DNA from: Cyanodermella asteris | Taxonomy: Eukaryota > Ascomycota > Lecanoromycetes > Ostropales > Stictidaceae | Assembly (NCBI GenBank): GCA_900618795.1 | Contig: UYJD01000016.1 | Location: 402,027-466,026, forward strand | DNA length: 64,000 nt | Reading direction: 5' to 3' | Shown here: positions 44,500 through 54,730 of the stretch, piece by piece | How the letters are laid out: every line of letters begins with the position of its first letter | How positions within the stretch are numbered: the first letter of the stretch is position 1 | The notes under the pieces: generated by a model | Databases searched by the model: none | What the model saw: the letters and a program-made list of their open reading frames with translations, nothing else | What the model was told of the DNA's origin: nothing | Made by a program: the position numbers and the translations under genes

Positions 44500-45415
44500 A
44501 TGCATCATAACCAAAACGAAGAGATGGCCTTCCTTCTGGACGAGGTGGAAAGGTGTCATATCTTCTAGCACGGGCAAAACAATATCGATCTCAGCAAAGA
44601 CTCAACTTCGATAGCTGTCCCGCGAAGACAACCTTCTCGCGTTACGTTCGTATCTGCGCTTACCCTGTGTGTATGCTCTGTGGCCGCGAACATAATCCAA
44701 GCTTCCTTGCTCGTGATGCAACATTCTGAGATGGGTGAGTCCGTTCATGACAGGCTCCACAAGCACAAGCTGAAGACATCAAGACAGACACGAATTCCGA
44801 AGCTCCTCTCGCGACTTCCACACCAGCACAGAGTGGAGCAATGTCAGTACTGCGCATACTGATAGTCTTTGGAAAAACATCGACACAAATGCCGGTATCG
44901 TGATAGTTGATCATCAACTCAGCGCTGCTACCAATCAGTATCGGACCGAGAACTTTCCATGGGACTCAAATAAAGCGGTCTATATGCTGGAAGCATATCA
45001 TAACCTCCACTGTCTTGTATGATTTACCTAATGTGCATTACATCGAAGCTGACTCGGTCAGGACTATCTCTATCGCTCTCTTTATGAGTTCGAGCATAAC
45101 ATGTCTCAATCAGTCTCAATGCACCATCATCTTCACTGTTTGGATGCTTTACGGGAGGACACGCTCTGTCATGCTGACAACACGTTAAGGCCCCTCGGAA
45201 ACGATGGAGGTATCCTGATTAATTCCGGGAAGTACCCGCAAAGACAGTGCCAGAATTGGGAGGAACTCGAAACTTGGGCACGTCGGAATTCGGCATGTTT
45301 CCGACGATTTCCAGATGGCAGCAAGGAGCACGATACTATCAGCGAATGGCGTTGGTGTCCGGCAGACTCGCCGTACATCAAGACTGTTCAGCGGTTTTTC
45401 GGAGAGACGTCGTAA
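44500..45415 (+). CDS. UstYa-like (DUF3328) oxidase/cyclase homolog 1
   Basis: Four exons are inferred: 44500-44552, 44595-44734, 44784-45016 and 45062-45415. Introns are 42, 49 and 45 nt and all phases agree, giving 259 aa. It is a type II membrane protein: an acidic start (EEMAFLLDEVES), a basic stretch, one span (VTFVSALTLCVCSVAANII), then a lumenal domain. That domain carries DSLWKNIDTNAGIVIVD, ENFPWDSNKAVYMLEAYHNLHC and SMHHHLHCLDALREDTLCHAD. The two HxxHC motifs are the presumed metal ligands of UstYa-family enzymes. These cyclise tyrosine-containing core peptides in ustiloxin-type RiPP pathways; other members serve different fungal metabolite pathways. The first, 42-nt intron is short and is the weakest part; without it a TAG at 44566 interrupts the frame. 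Confidence 0.74.
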
Positions 45416-46311
45416 TGAAATTTGCCATGCTACAACTGATGCCTCTAATCCTCGAATGGTAACTTGTAACGCATCATGGGGTAATGATGTTTCAAGACAG
45501 CCTCAGCTGCATCTCCGCCAAATGTAGCCTCTCGAATCAGGTATATAGACGATTGACGTGCTCTTACGGCAGGCTCCGAGGGTGCGACAATCAGATGGCG
45601 GTCGAACTAGCACAACCCGCCGTGCCATAATAACGTTGCATCACTCATTCAGGCCGCATGTAGACTAATGCAAGGACGTCCTGTGATGTACGTCGTAGGC
45701 AACTCTCGACGCTGCCGATCCGAATCCGACCTCTACTGGGGCTATTTGGCCCTGGATGCACAGAACCACAGCCACGAAAGTGGAGACCACCATCTTCCTC
45801 CGTCAGCTTTGCCATTTGCCGGGCCGACTTGCGTACTCCCGCGATCTCCAACGGCTCAGCTCCTGATCAACACTGCAAAATGGTCTCCTAGCGGGGCTCT
45901 TCCCCGTTCGCAGTCACTTTGACACAGACGGCCGCAGAAGAGGTCCAGGGCACATTTCACTACTCTCGGCGCTTACAGCGGTGCTGGAATATAATTGAAG
46001 GATAGTCTTCAAGCGGCAAGAAGAGATCTGAACAAAGTTTGCTAAGCCCAGCTGCGCGCAGCTTCAGGACTCAAAGGCCGGCCTGTAAACAAAACTGGAA
46101 AAGAGCACTTGGTGATGGACTTTTGGACAAGTGACCTTACTCGGCGTCATGTCCAATGACGTGGAGTAGGTGATATTAAGTTCTGGTCACTTGTGCTCAA
46201 GAAGACTGCGGAGCCCAGTCGTGTAGCAATTCCATTCCTGCCGCCTTCAGCAGCTCAATCGATCACATCCTATTCATACGTTTGTTTGATTTTCGACCTA
46301 GTTGAGGAACC
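45416..46311. other. Intergenic between the two UstYa-like genes
   Basis: 896 bp with no convincing gene. It holds the nested inverted repeat at 46127-46194, within the promoter of the second UstYa-like gene. Confidence 0.45.
46127..46194. repeat. Nested inverted repeat in UstYa-like gene 2 promoter
   Basis: The outer arms ACAAGTGACC (46127-46136) and GGTCACTTGT (46185-46194) are exact reverse complements. Between them is a second imperfect palindrome (46138-46168) with TACTC/GAGTA and CGTCAT/ATGACG arms separated by a two-base mismatch. The inner arms are ATF/CREB-like half sites (TGACG). It ends 117 bp before ATG 46312. It could be a regulator site or the remnant of a small hairpin element (MITE-like). 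Confidence 0.6.
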
Positions 46312-47319
46312 ATGTTCAAGTTGAACGAGTACCAACCTTTGCGGGTTGCAGAAGACCACTGCGAGTCTGAAGTTGACCCCGCTGAAAAAGGAGTTCACTT
46401 CATTTCATCGCCTCGGCGTCGGGTCTGCTCTTTACATGCCGTCCTGACTCTCCTCCTACTCGCCGTGAGCAACATTGTTACCTGGTCAATTACGCGGGCA
46501 AATACCTATCCATCATCGACGGAGCAAAACAGAAAGACGAGGTTTGGTTCGTACCCATAAACGCTTCTTTAGCTCGCGTTTGTTGATTATCTCAGCTGCT
46601 CTTGATCGAAATGTGCCGGTCGCATTTCAAAAGGCGAACGCTTATGTCAGCGCCAACCAAACCAAAGCTTTACAAGCTTGGTCAAGAATCAACATCGATG
46701 CCGGTATGGTTGCTCTGCCGAAGGAAATCTCGGACGCGAACGGACTGCCTGCCGGCCAACCGTGGCTCTGGGATAGGTCGAGAGGCACGTATCTTCTGAA
46801 TGGACATCACGAGCTTCACTGCATCGTAAGCACTACTGACAGCGTCACTGGTCACGATTTGCTAATATGTTTCAGCGGTCGATTTACATCTCTTTAATGG
46901 AATACTACCACGGCTTGGAGCAGACCCGCGGATTCTGGCATATCATGCACTGCGTTGATTCGATTCGACAGGATATCATTTGCGACGCTGACGACACTCC
47001 TCGTTACTCGACCGAGACTGACTTTCCAGAGTCAGGTGTCGATCAGGTTCGAATGTGCCGTAGCTGGTCGAAGCTCGAGGAGTGGGCACACCAATACAAC
47101 GCCTGTTATTCCCTGGTCAATCAGACGAGCCGAATACCCGAGGCGCAGCGCTTCATATACTGCCCGGAAGGATCTCCTTTCAGAGAGCAGGTGATCAACA
47201 CCTTTGGAGAGGTGGTTCCAACTTACGAGCAATTAGATCTGGAAACGTGGTCTTTCAGCGAGAGCTTTGGAGCCCTGATAGAGGCACAAAGAAAGAAGGA
47301 TGCCGAATCATCAAGCTAA
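46312..47319 (+). CDS. UstYa-like (DUF3328) oxidase/cyclase homolog 2
   Basis: Three exons (46312-46546, 46596-46825, 46876-47319) join over 49- and 50-nt introns to give 302 aa. After an acidic N-terminus and a basic stretch (SSPRRRVCSLH) comes a single span (AVLTLLLLAVSNIVTWSI). The lumenal domain contains ALQAWSRINIDAGMVALP, a first HxxHC in NGHHELHC, and a second in GFWHIMHCVDSIRQDIICDAD, then late motifs CRSWSKLEEWAHQYNAC and YCPEGSPF. It is clearly paralogous to gene 1 but diverged (only the motifs are shared). Its C-terminus is about 40 residues longer. A paired set of UstYa-like genes is typical of dikaritin-type RiPP clusters, though they also occur elsewhere. Confidence 0.82.
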
Positions 47320-47425
47320 GAGGCACGGACAAGCTCGGATCGTGGGGCTTCAAGCAAACCCTAGCTCTTTTTGAATATCTCTAATCTGTTTGCAATTTGA
47401 TCTTACGCTGCTCAAGTTACCTGGC

Positions 47426-47724
47426 ATGGCATCATGCCTGCCAGTACAATCAATACACAAGAAGCCTTCTGATGATGACCATTTTAGTTCCAGGACCCAT
47501 GAATCCCACTCCGAGGATGATCTAGCCTTCCTGGTCGCATCTACTGATCACATCACCGAACACCAAGGTCCCAGGAGGACCCTCGCCTGCGCCGGCTGTA
47601 CCCGGTCGCCATCCTCCTTTGCCTGCTCATTCTGTCCATCGTCATGTTGCACATCTTGGTATTCTTCCTGACAATCAGGCTCAGCTCCCGGTACACGGGC
47701 GGTCAGAGCATCTGTTCCATATGA
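47426..47724 (+). pseudogene. N-terminal relic of a third UstYa-like gene
   Basis: The start MASCLPVQSIHKK leads into SEDDLAFLVAS, the acidic tail of UstYa-like proteins. It then needs a change of frame to read PRLRRLYPVAILLCLLILSI and onward (VMLHILVFFLTI), a classic basic stretch plus membrane span, before TGA at 47722-47724. No GT-AG intron was found that links the two frames. None of the HxxHC lumenal domain follows. It is therefore probably a truncated, frameshifted third copy, lying tail-to-tail over the antisense secreted-protein ORF. One or both readings of this overlap may be chance. Confidence 0.45.
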
Positions 47725-47937
47725 TTCTCTCTCCGACAGGTCATTGTTGCTCTCAGAGCCGAGCGTTTCATCCGTGTAGGGAAGTTCGCGGGTAGCAATT
47801 GGATTCAAACCGCCATATTGGGCTTCAATGGCGGTGTGAATGCTGGTGGTCTCGGACGATGGAGATGGGACTGGAGCAGCCAGCGCGCGGATGAGGAAAG
47901 CGGTATAGAGTATTGCGGTGTTGGAAAGACGATGCAT
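47548..47937 (-). CDS. Small secreted protein candidate, unknown
   Basis: The 129-aa frame starts MHRLSNTAILYTAFLIRALA with a cleavage site likely after ALA or LAA, followed by APVPSPSSE. The mature part is acidic and has only two cysteines. It contains two loosely similar tyrosine-bearing segments, RELPYTDETL and RESYGTDALT, but no KR Kex2 sites. An in-frame ATG ten codons upstream is possible. Its C-terminal half overlaps, antisense, the membrane-span frame of the UstYa-like relic, so that hydrophilic half may be an artefact of that overlap. Candidates are a secreted effector, a RiPP precursor for the neighbouring UstYa-like proteins, or a chance frame. No homolog is recognised. Confidence 0.4.
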   Translation of the reverse strand: MHRLSNTAILYTAFLIRALAAPVPSPSSETTSIHTAIEAQYGGLNPIATRELPYTDETLGSESNNDLSERESYGTDALTARVPGAEPDCQEEYQDVQHDDGQNEQAKEDGDRVQPAQARVLLGPWCSVM

Positions 47938-49463
47938 GGTTCCGGTATTGAGATCGATTTGCTGCAAGTATTTGAAGAACGTGTGGAGGACAAATCGGCT
48001 CTGAGGCTATGCCAGAAAAATTGAAAGGAACGGCTGAGACACTACCGTCTTCGACGAGGTAGGCAACTCGGTCACTGTTGCACAAACACGCGAGGTGTAA
48101 AGTAAAGGCGCACAACGAAGCAAGCACAAGAGACAAGAGAGAGACGAGCTTTCAAAGGTCGTCTTAAATACTTACTTCGAGCTATCCGTCTCATATTCTT
48201 CCTGGTGACAGCACAGTCCTGAGCGACGTTCAAGCATTCTGAATAATCACTCCCATGCACCTCCCACCCACCCAATTCATGAACTCAATACATCTCAGCT
48301 GGCTTCAAACTGCGCCAGTCAAGCCTCACACCTCACATCTACACCGTGCACATCGACCTTCGCAGCGATCTTTGTCGACAAGGCCATCTGCACGGCAGGA
48401 TTGCAACCTCGCCACGCGAGCTCTTCTCACCCCGTAATCACATCCTGGCGCGCGTGGTTCGTCCACTCAAGCGAGGGCGCAACCCTGCAACCGTTCCAGC
48501 GGCTTCAACGGCATCGAAAGTATCGGTTGAACAGACAGCACGAGCCGCAGGGACATCTGAGCGTGCGATGAAGTTACGGGAGGTGCATACTTTTTGATTG
48601 AGGAGTCTGAGGCTAGGGGCTGAGATGGCGTGTGTCGTAATGGGGCCGGGGGTGGATGTGGGTTGCAGAATGTCGATCTCGGGTGGGATTGAGATTGAGG
48701 CGCGCTGAGAGCCCGGGCAGATTCTTGTGCACGGCTGCAACAATGGGGATGCATTACAGAACTGTCTATTAAGTCTGGTCTTGACATGTTACGGGGAAGG
48801 GCTCACATCATTGAGGTATAGCTCTTGATCGGAAAAGGCCCACAAGCAGACTTGGCCAATATTTTGACTCGCCAAAAACTCGGAAGCAGTTGAACATCAT
48901 CAACGGCAGATCAGTAATTAGTGATGGAGATTTTGAACTTATCGCATAAGTCCTTCATTAATTGCGCACCCTATTACGAATGATAGATAATGTGTGTGCG
49001 ATAGCATGAAGACGGTAGCGGGTAGAATCTTTAGTCTTCAGCCAAGTTCATCACTGTCATGAATGGCTACCGCCGTCACATACCACAGGTACATTCCATG
49101 ACTCGCACTGCAGGAACAGTGTCTGGACAAAACCGTCTCAGAAACGTTATGGGTAAATTTACCGCAGGCTCATTGTCACACGTGTGGAATGTGGTCATAT
49201 TAATGGTGGATTATTTCATTAGAGTATTCTATGCAGGTATAGAAATCATCGCTCATGAGTACAGCCAAAAACGTCAAGTATTTCCCTCTTGAGATGCATG
49301 CCGGAGCGTAGACATCTTCAGGGTGTTGGTATATTCTGCCGTCACAACCAGTACGACGAAGTATAGTACCATCCCCGCGCCCGATATTCATACACACAAC
49401 CTCGTCCAACGTGCTCATCTTGTCCTGGCGTAGTATCGTCTTCAACTTTTTTTTTTTGAGCGC
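47938..49463. other. Intergenic, no gene seen
   Basis: 1.5 kb between the UstYa-like block and the Nce102-like gene. A T11 run near 49448-49458 probably lies in the 3' UTR of the Nce102-like gene. No coding feature was recognised. Confidence 0.45.
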
Positions 49464-49994
49464 TTAGACTTGGCTCATTGCAGGGGGGCCGCGGCGGATT
49501 CCACCGACACCACCGCGCAGGTTGGAGCCACCGGAGCGGAGACCCATAGCGGAGAAGACGAGGGAGCCCATGTAGGAAGCCCACAAGAACCACAGGAAAG
49601 CATCGCTAGCCTGCGACTCGCGGCAGACCTTCATCTGTTCACCAGTAGTGAAGTTGATGGCAACATTGTTCCTCGTGTAGTCGTAGTTGGAACAGCTGTG
49701 GGCGCCAAGCTTAGCGGCCAAGGCGATGGCAGCGCAGAAGGTGAAGATTGCATTTAGGCCGTCGAAGACGAGAGGGATGATGGGGTGACCCGTGAGACCC
49801 TCGGCGAAGGAGATGGGGAAGGTGTACAACAGGGTAAGCATCGACCACGTCGCAGTGAACATGACGTAGTTGGTGATGGACGGTGTGCCGTAACCGTCGT
49901 CGCGCGAGGCGATAGCATTGCCGATGAGGGCCATGATCAAAAGGGTCCAGAGGAACTGGGAGCCCCGAAGGATGACGCTGGGGAAGTTGGCCAT
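49464..49994 (-). CDS. MARVEL-domain protein, Nce102-like (eisosome/MCC)
   Basis: A single exon encodes 176 aa with four hydrophobic spans: SQFLWTLLIMALIGNAI; NYVMFTATWSMLTLLYTF; PLVFDGLNAIFTFCAAIALA; and ASDAFLWFLWASYMGSLVF. Family marks are the AHSCSN loop, the CRESQASDAFLWF segment and a C-terminus ending in SQV, as in yeast Nce102 and Fhn1. Nce102 is a plasma-membrane sensor in eisosomes (MCC) that responds to sphingolipids and affects furrow formation; it was first named for nonclassical export. The length matches yeast Nce102 (173 aa). A poly-T run lies just past the stop. Confidence 0.88.
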   Translation of the reverse strand: MANFPSVILRGSQFLWTLLIMALIGNAIASRDDGYGTPSITNYVMFTATWSMLTLLYTFPISFAEGLTGHPIIPLVFDGLNAIFTFCAAIALAAKLGAHSCSNYDYTRNNVAINFTTGEQMKVCRESQASDAFLWFLWASYMGSLVFSAMGLRSGGSNLRGGVGGIRRGPPAMSQV

Positions 49995-51920
49995 TGTAGA
50001 GGTATTGAGCGAAGTCTGAGGAGCTGGTGATGAGGTGGACTACTAGTCGTTGTCGGATGCGGTGAGTATGGGACTGCGATCAAGTCGATCCAATCAAGGA
50101 CGCCTGGGTATGCTGGTTTTGGAGGTTGAGGATTTTGTGTGGAGGAACAAAGGTGCGAGGAGGTTGGGAGGGCGGGCGTTTGCTCTTAAGGCGCGGTTGC
50201 CGGGTGAGCTTGCTGGTGAGATTCGCTCTTTCCCTTTGTTGCGCACAGCAGCAACGACACTGCGTCATAAGCCGTCCGCGCTTTCCTTGTAAAAACAGCG
50301 GCACAAACCCTGCGCGCATCATTGTCGACTGACGGCCAATCAGCCGCTGTGCGCGAAACAGCTAGAGCGCAGGCGGCAGCAGTTGCTGCAAAGAAGCTTT
50401 GCGCTTCGTTTCCTCTTCTGCCCTGATGTGCTCGCAGCAATTACCAATGTCCCCGCCGCTCTACCACTTTTTCCACTTCTTCTCGACCACCATGACGACT
50501 GCGACGCAAAGCTCCACGCGGTGACGACACGGCTGCCCGGCCAAAAAGTCAACCGACACAGGAAGCTGTCGCTCCGCAATGCTCCTGGAGAGCTTGGCTC
50601 AGCTCACCGAATCTCGACCAGAATCCGAAGTGCCGCTCTGGGTTCGTGCCAGTTCGACGAGAGGCTCTTCTTCTGCTCCGTTGAGCTCTGCTGACCACTA
50701 CTACACTACCTATGTTGGAGCCGTTGTTGCACGGCTATGCGCGTCATAGGCGCTGGAGCTCCGAACTCTCTACGCGCTCGAGACCGACGTGGAACGCCGA
50801 GTCTTCATATCTGTTTCACTTCGCGCTGCTCTCACAGTCCTCGGGCGTTGAAACCACATGCTATTCTCTGCAATGCTATCATGACCAGTCCATTTGCGAA
50901 ACAACTTTTTCAGCCTCTCCACTTTGGCGTCTGCGCCGTTCACCCGTCGTTTTGTGTCCCCGCCTACGAGGTGATACGCGCCAGCGGCCGCAGCCTCAGG
51001 ATTCTCGACTGCTGACCAATTCTGGCGAGCCCACATTCGGCCGCAGCACGTTGGCCGAGACGGAACCTTCCAGTTGTATCGGACCATCTGCATTCAAATG
51101 GCTGCAGCAACACATGCTCAATCCATGACCTGTACATTGGCTTCTGGCTGCGATATCGCACTTTCAGACGTGACAGGCAAGCTTGAATTTTGTCGACGGC
51201 CGCGAAGAGCCCTGCTCAATTCGGCCGAACCGTTCTCGCGTCTCAGTTAGGCCGGAACCAAGTAAAAGTGCCGAAGGCGCAGCGGGTAGGTGCCAAGGTC
51301 CGAAGCACGATCGTACATGTGTCGCGCCGCTGGACAAATCAGGTTCCAAGTCCTTCCAAGGCAATCAGGAATCCAAGCCTCATAAACCGCGTGTATTGCA
51401 TCCAAGCCGTGCCTTCTGGGAACGCCAGCAACATTTTCGTGACCATAACGTCTCTTCACAACTGTGCGCCGATCGACGTTGAAGCTGCTTTCGCTCGATC
51501 TTGAGACCGAACCATGACCTTTTAACGTGACTTTGCAATGCTCGATCTTCTTGCTTGGGCTTTTGGGTCTCATCTGAAATTCGCGTTGAAGTGACCAATT
51601 CGCCAGCGTCTATTTGGAGGTACATTCAATATATGGCTACATACGTGCTGATGGCGATACCTAGACTATCATGATTGAAGTGATTGGAGTGTACAGAGAT
51701 GGCGGCTTCACCGCTCTTGGTCTTGTGGTCCCTGAAGCGTGGAACTAACATGCTTGACGCTGAAGAGTGGTACCTACCCTGCGATTGTGCTTAGAGACTG
51801 CGAACGAACCCGTTACAGCAAATCTTGTCATACTTATCGAATGCTTTCATGTTCGTAGGCGTGTAACTGTCAGGGTGTCTTCAATGCGCCGCGCTCATTG
51901 CGGAGTCACTTTCTGCTACG
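49995..51920. other. Intergenic, no convincing gene
   Basis: About 1.9 kb, presumably promoters of the Nce102-like and HET-domain genes, in divergent arrangement. Several overlapping frames of 80-138 codons occur on both strands without domain features. Confidence 0.45.
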
Positions 51921-53957
51921 ATGTCGGAAGGACGAGAGTGGATACCGCCAATGCCACAGCCCGATCATATGATTCGGCTCTTATGGATTCCCGAGTCCCA
52001 GATGGGGAGCAATGGCGTTGAGCTTAAATTCGACATTGTAAATGTTGAGTTGAGGCTCCAAACATTCCGTCTCGACCATGCGCCACCCTATAGCGCGCTG
52101 TCCTACACGTGGGCATGCCCAATGAGCGATCCAAAGGAAGCAGCCAGATGGGAAGCCCGTGCAACAGACTCGACGGTGATCTGCAATGGTCAGAAGGTGC
52201 ACGTCACGGTGAGTCTTCTCGCAGCTCTGCGATGCATGAAGCAGCGACGCCCATGCGCATGGCTTTGGAATGACGCTCTCTGTATTGATCAAGAGAACGA
52301 GGTGGAAAAACTAGTTCAGATCCGGCAGATGGGCGAAATCTATAGCTCAGCGGAAGAGACACTAGTCTGGCTGGGTCCGAGAACCGAACAACGTTACTTT
52401 CTTCATCATTACTATCAAAAGCTTCTGGCTCTTGCCGACACCGAGCTCGCGACGCCTCAAGATCGTGATTTGGCTGTTGCTCGTATATTTGGCGCCGCAA
52501 CCTATGAGGTACGCGTCAAGCTATTGCGGGAAATCATGCATCTGGGACGACTGAGCTGGTTCGGCCGCACCTGGACGTTCCAGGAGTACGCCCTTGCCAA
52601 ATCATGTACTTTGTTCTATGGAGAGCTTACATTCGAAAGGAATGAGCTCTGTAAGTTTGTGGAACTCTTCATCGAGCTATCAGGGTCGGATCAGAAGCTT
52701 GCTAGAGCCCTCAGATTTGTGTCCAGATACAGCTTTTTCGCGAGACTGAAGAGTAGAGAGCTCATTACGGAAGCGCAGGAACGTCCTGAGGTTATCATTT
52801 CGCTGCTGGACAGAGCACAAGGGTGTCACAGCTTCATGGCTATTCTCCTTGAACTGCTGGAACAGACGGCAGAAGCGAAGGCCACAAACCCGAAAGACCG
52901 AATATTGGCCCTTCTGGGCGTGTGTAAGATTCTTGCAAGTACACTCGGACAAACGACACAAGACGGCTTTCTCACACATGGGGGGTCGGCATCGGAGCTA
53001 GGGACTTCGCTTGCTAAAGAGGCAGTGCTGACAGTACCATTTTTGAAAGTGCTTCGCTTCGCTCGCTACTCCGAGAAACATCCTGAGATTCCTTCATGGG
53101 TGCCGGATTTCACAAGACCACCACATGGCACAAGGAGCAATCAGAAATATGATGCAAGCCTGATGATAGCAACAGATGTGACAAAATGCTTGCAAGGAAG
53201 GCAGATTGCTACGTTTCTCGATCAAACGACTTCGGTTTTGCGGGAAATGCTGAGAGTGCGGGCTGTTCCAATCGGCAAGATCCACAGAGTCCATCTTGTG
53301 CGTCAAGATCCGTCAAAGGCTTCGGGCAGCACAGTCAATGAGCAAGAATATTATGCTCTGAGAGCGATACTGACATTCTGTATCTCCATTCCTGAGAGGT
53401 ACTGGAATGTAGATCGCAAGGATGATGGCCTTTGGCAGACGCTGTACTCTGGCAATCCAGCCGTAACGCAGCTGACGTTTCGTGTGGGACTGATGACCGG
53501 CCTGTATCTTTACAGTCGTGAGCGGCCGGCTGACAGGGTAAATTCAGCCTTGGATTTCCTAACCACGTCCGACGTCGAACAGCTTACCAAAGTCTTGGGG
53601 TTCAGCGTCCTGGAAGACTATCAGAGCATGCCACATGTGCTCGAGTCCAAAGGTGCCGAACGAGTAGCTTACCTTGACGAGCTGGTGCGCAAGCGACCTC
53701 TGAATGATATCCCGGCCAGTGATCAGTACCTTTTGAGCATCTGTGAAGACAGGATCGGCAGCACGATGTGGCCGTGTCATGCAGACGACGAGATGTGGAT
53801 TATTCAGGGCGGGGAGTACCCGTTCGTACTCAGACCGACCAATCGGCCGGGCCACTTCCAGCTGATTGGAGACGCTTATGTGGATGGCGTTATGAGAGGC
53901 GAAGCCATCGCTGAGGAGGGGGTTGATGTTGTGTGGCAGACGATCTGGCTGGTCTAA
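51921..53957 (+). CDS. HET-domain protein
   Basis: A single exon encodes 678 aa. The HET domain lies in residues about 55-225: APPYSALSYTWAC, then CAWLWNDALCIDQENEVEK, then MGEIYSSAEETLVWLGP, and the later WFGRTWTFQEYALAKSC. These are the three classical blocks of heterokaryon-incompatibility proteins. The rest shows NPKDRILALLGV and IPSWVPDFTRPP, which are usual downstream of the domain, and no known C-terminal repeat. HET proteins can trigger cell death upon non-self recognition; most have no assigned partner. The start at 51921 is the first ATG in the frame. Confidence 0.93.
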   Translation: MSEGREWIPPMPQPDHMIRLLWIPESQMGSNGVELKFDIVNVELRLQTFRLDHAPPYSALSYTWACPMSDPKEAARWEARATDSTVICNGQKVHVTVSLLAALRCMKQRRPCAWLWNDALCIDQENEVEKLVQIRQMGEIYSSAEETLVWLGPRTEQRYFLHHYYQKLLALADTELATPQDRDLAVARIFGAATYEVRVKLLREIMHLGRLSWFGRTWTFQEYALAKSCTLFYGELTFERNELCKFVELFIELSGSDQKLARALRFVSRYSFFARLKSRELITEAQERPEVIISLLDRAQGCHSFMAILLELLEQTAEAKATNPKDRILALLGVCKILASTLGQTTQDGFLTHGGSASELGTSLAKEAVLTVPFLKVLRFARYSEKHPEIPSWVPDFTRPPHGTRSNQKYDASLMIATDVTKCLQGRQIATFLDQTTSVLREMLRVRAVPIGKIHRVHLVRQDPSKASGSTVNEQEYYALRAILTFCISIPERYWNVDRKDDGLWQTLYSGNPAVTQLTFRVGLMTGLYLYSRERPADRVNSALDFLTTSDVEQLTKVLGFSVLEDYQSMPHVLESKGAERVAYLDELVRKRPLNDIPASDQYLLSICEDRIGSTMWPCHADDEMWIIQGGEYPFVLRPTNRPGHFQLIGDAYVDGVMRGEAIAEEGVDVVWQTIWLV

Positions 53958-54730
53958 ATGCTCGAGTCCGACAAGGTTCAAAACCTGGCCTGTTGTGGTC
54001 GGCAGCAGACATCCCGACAGTCTGCTTTCGAATACATAGGTTCCAATGCCGCGATTATCCGTCGGCTGAGTAATACGCAAGGTCTCGAAGCTGGTTGGCA
54101 CGACGTCTAATGTTCATCGCGATCTGCGGAACGAGGTGTACTGGCGCAAGGGGCGTGCGCGGAGTCGCTGTCAATCGGAGCTGCCGTGGCGATCATGACG
54201 GGAACCGACGGGACAAGCTCCTGCGACCGTCCAACGTTGATGTCACCACCACTTTTACATCCTCGATGGACAGATCCTGCTGCTACCTTCCGGTTTGTCG
54301 TATGCGCTGATATGTCACGCCGCCGAGATGTCTTCGAGCTGGATCGACGTGCTTGGATTGATGCACAGACTGAATTCGTTCGTACGTTGGGTCGACCTGT
54401 CGACGAACGTCAAGAGTAGTTCGGAAGCCACTTTATACATTTGACTTTCCTACACTCCAGCTGCCTCCTGCATCTTGGAGGAACCATCACCAGACTTGCG
54501 AAGTGCTGCAATGCGCGTCGACCGGGTACGGATAGCTTACGAATATGACCCCTCGATGGTACAGCTCATGAACAAGCTCGCTCCACCACGGAGCATGGAT
54601 GTAAGCGTCATGACGGCATTTGCAAGGATCATGGAGTACAGCTACGAATCTCCGCATGGAGCTTCAACGTAAGTCATGGAGCTGTTACAACCGCATTTTG
54701 GGCAAATCGCATTGCCTAGCTTCAACTGAA
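53958..54730. other. Intergenic, no convincing gene
   Basis: 773 bp after the HET gene. A 65-codon frame at 54475-54672 ends close to a strong GTAAGT donor (54669) and could be an exon of an unrecognised gene, but it has no known similarity. Confidence 0.4.

Noticed and set aside
47390-47671. 93-codon frame read as a single small Cys-rich protein
   Set aside because: Its Cys-rich end (SFCPSSCCTSW) is the out-of-frame reading of the membrane-span segment, so the relic interpretation is better.
43035-47937. CRISPR array, prophage or insertion sequence
   Set aside because: No spaced direct repeats, integrase or transposase were seen; the window is fungal nuclear DNA.
50712-51128. 138-codon plus-strand ORF upstream of the HET gene
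   Set aside because: No start context, domain or homology; overlapping frames on both strands are equally long.
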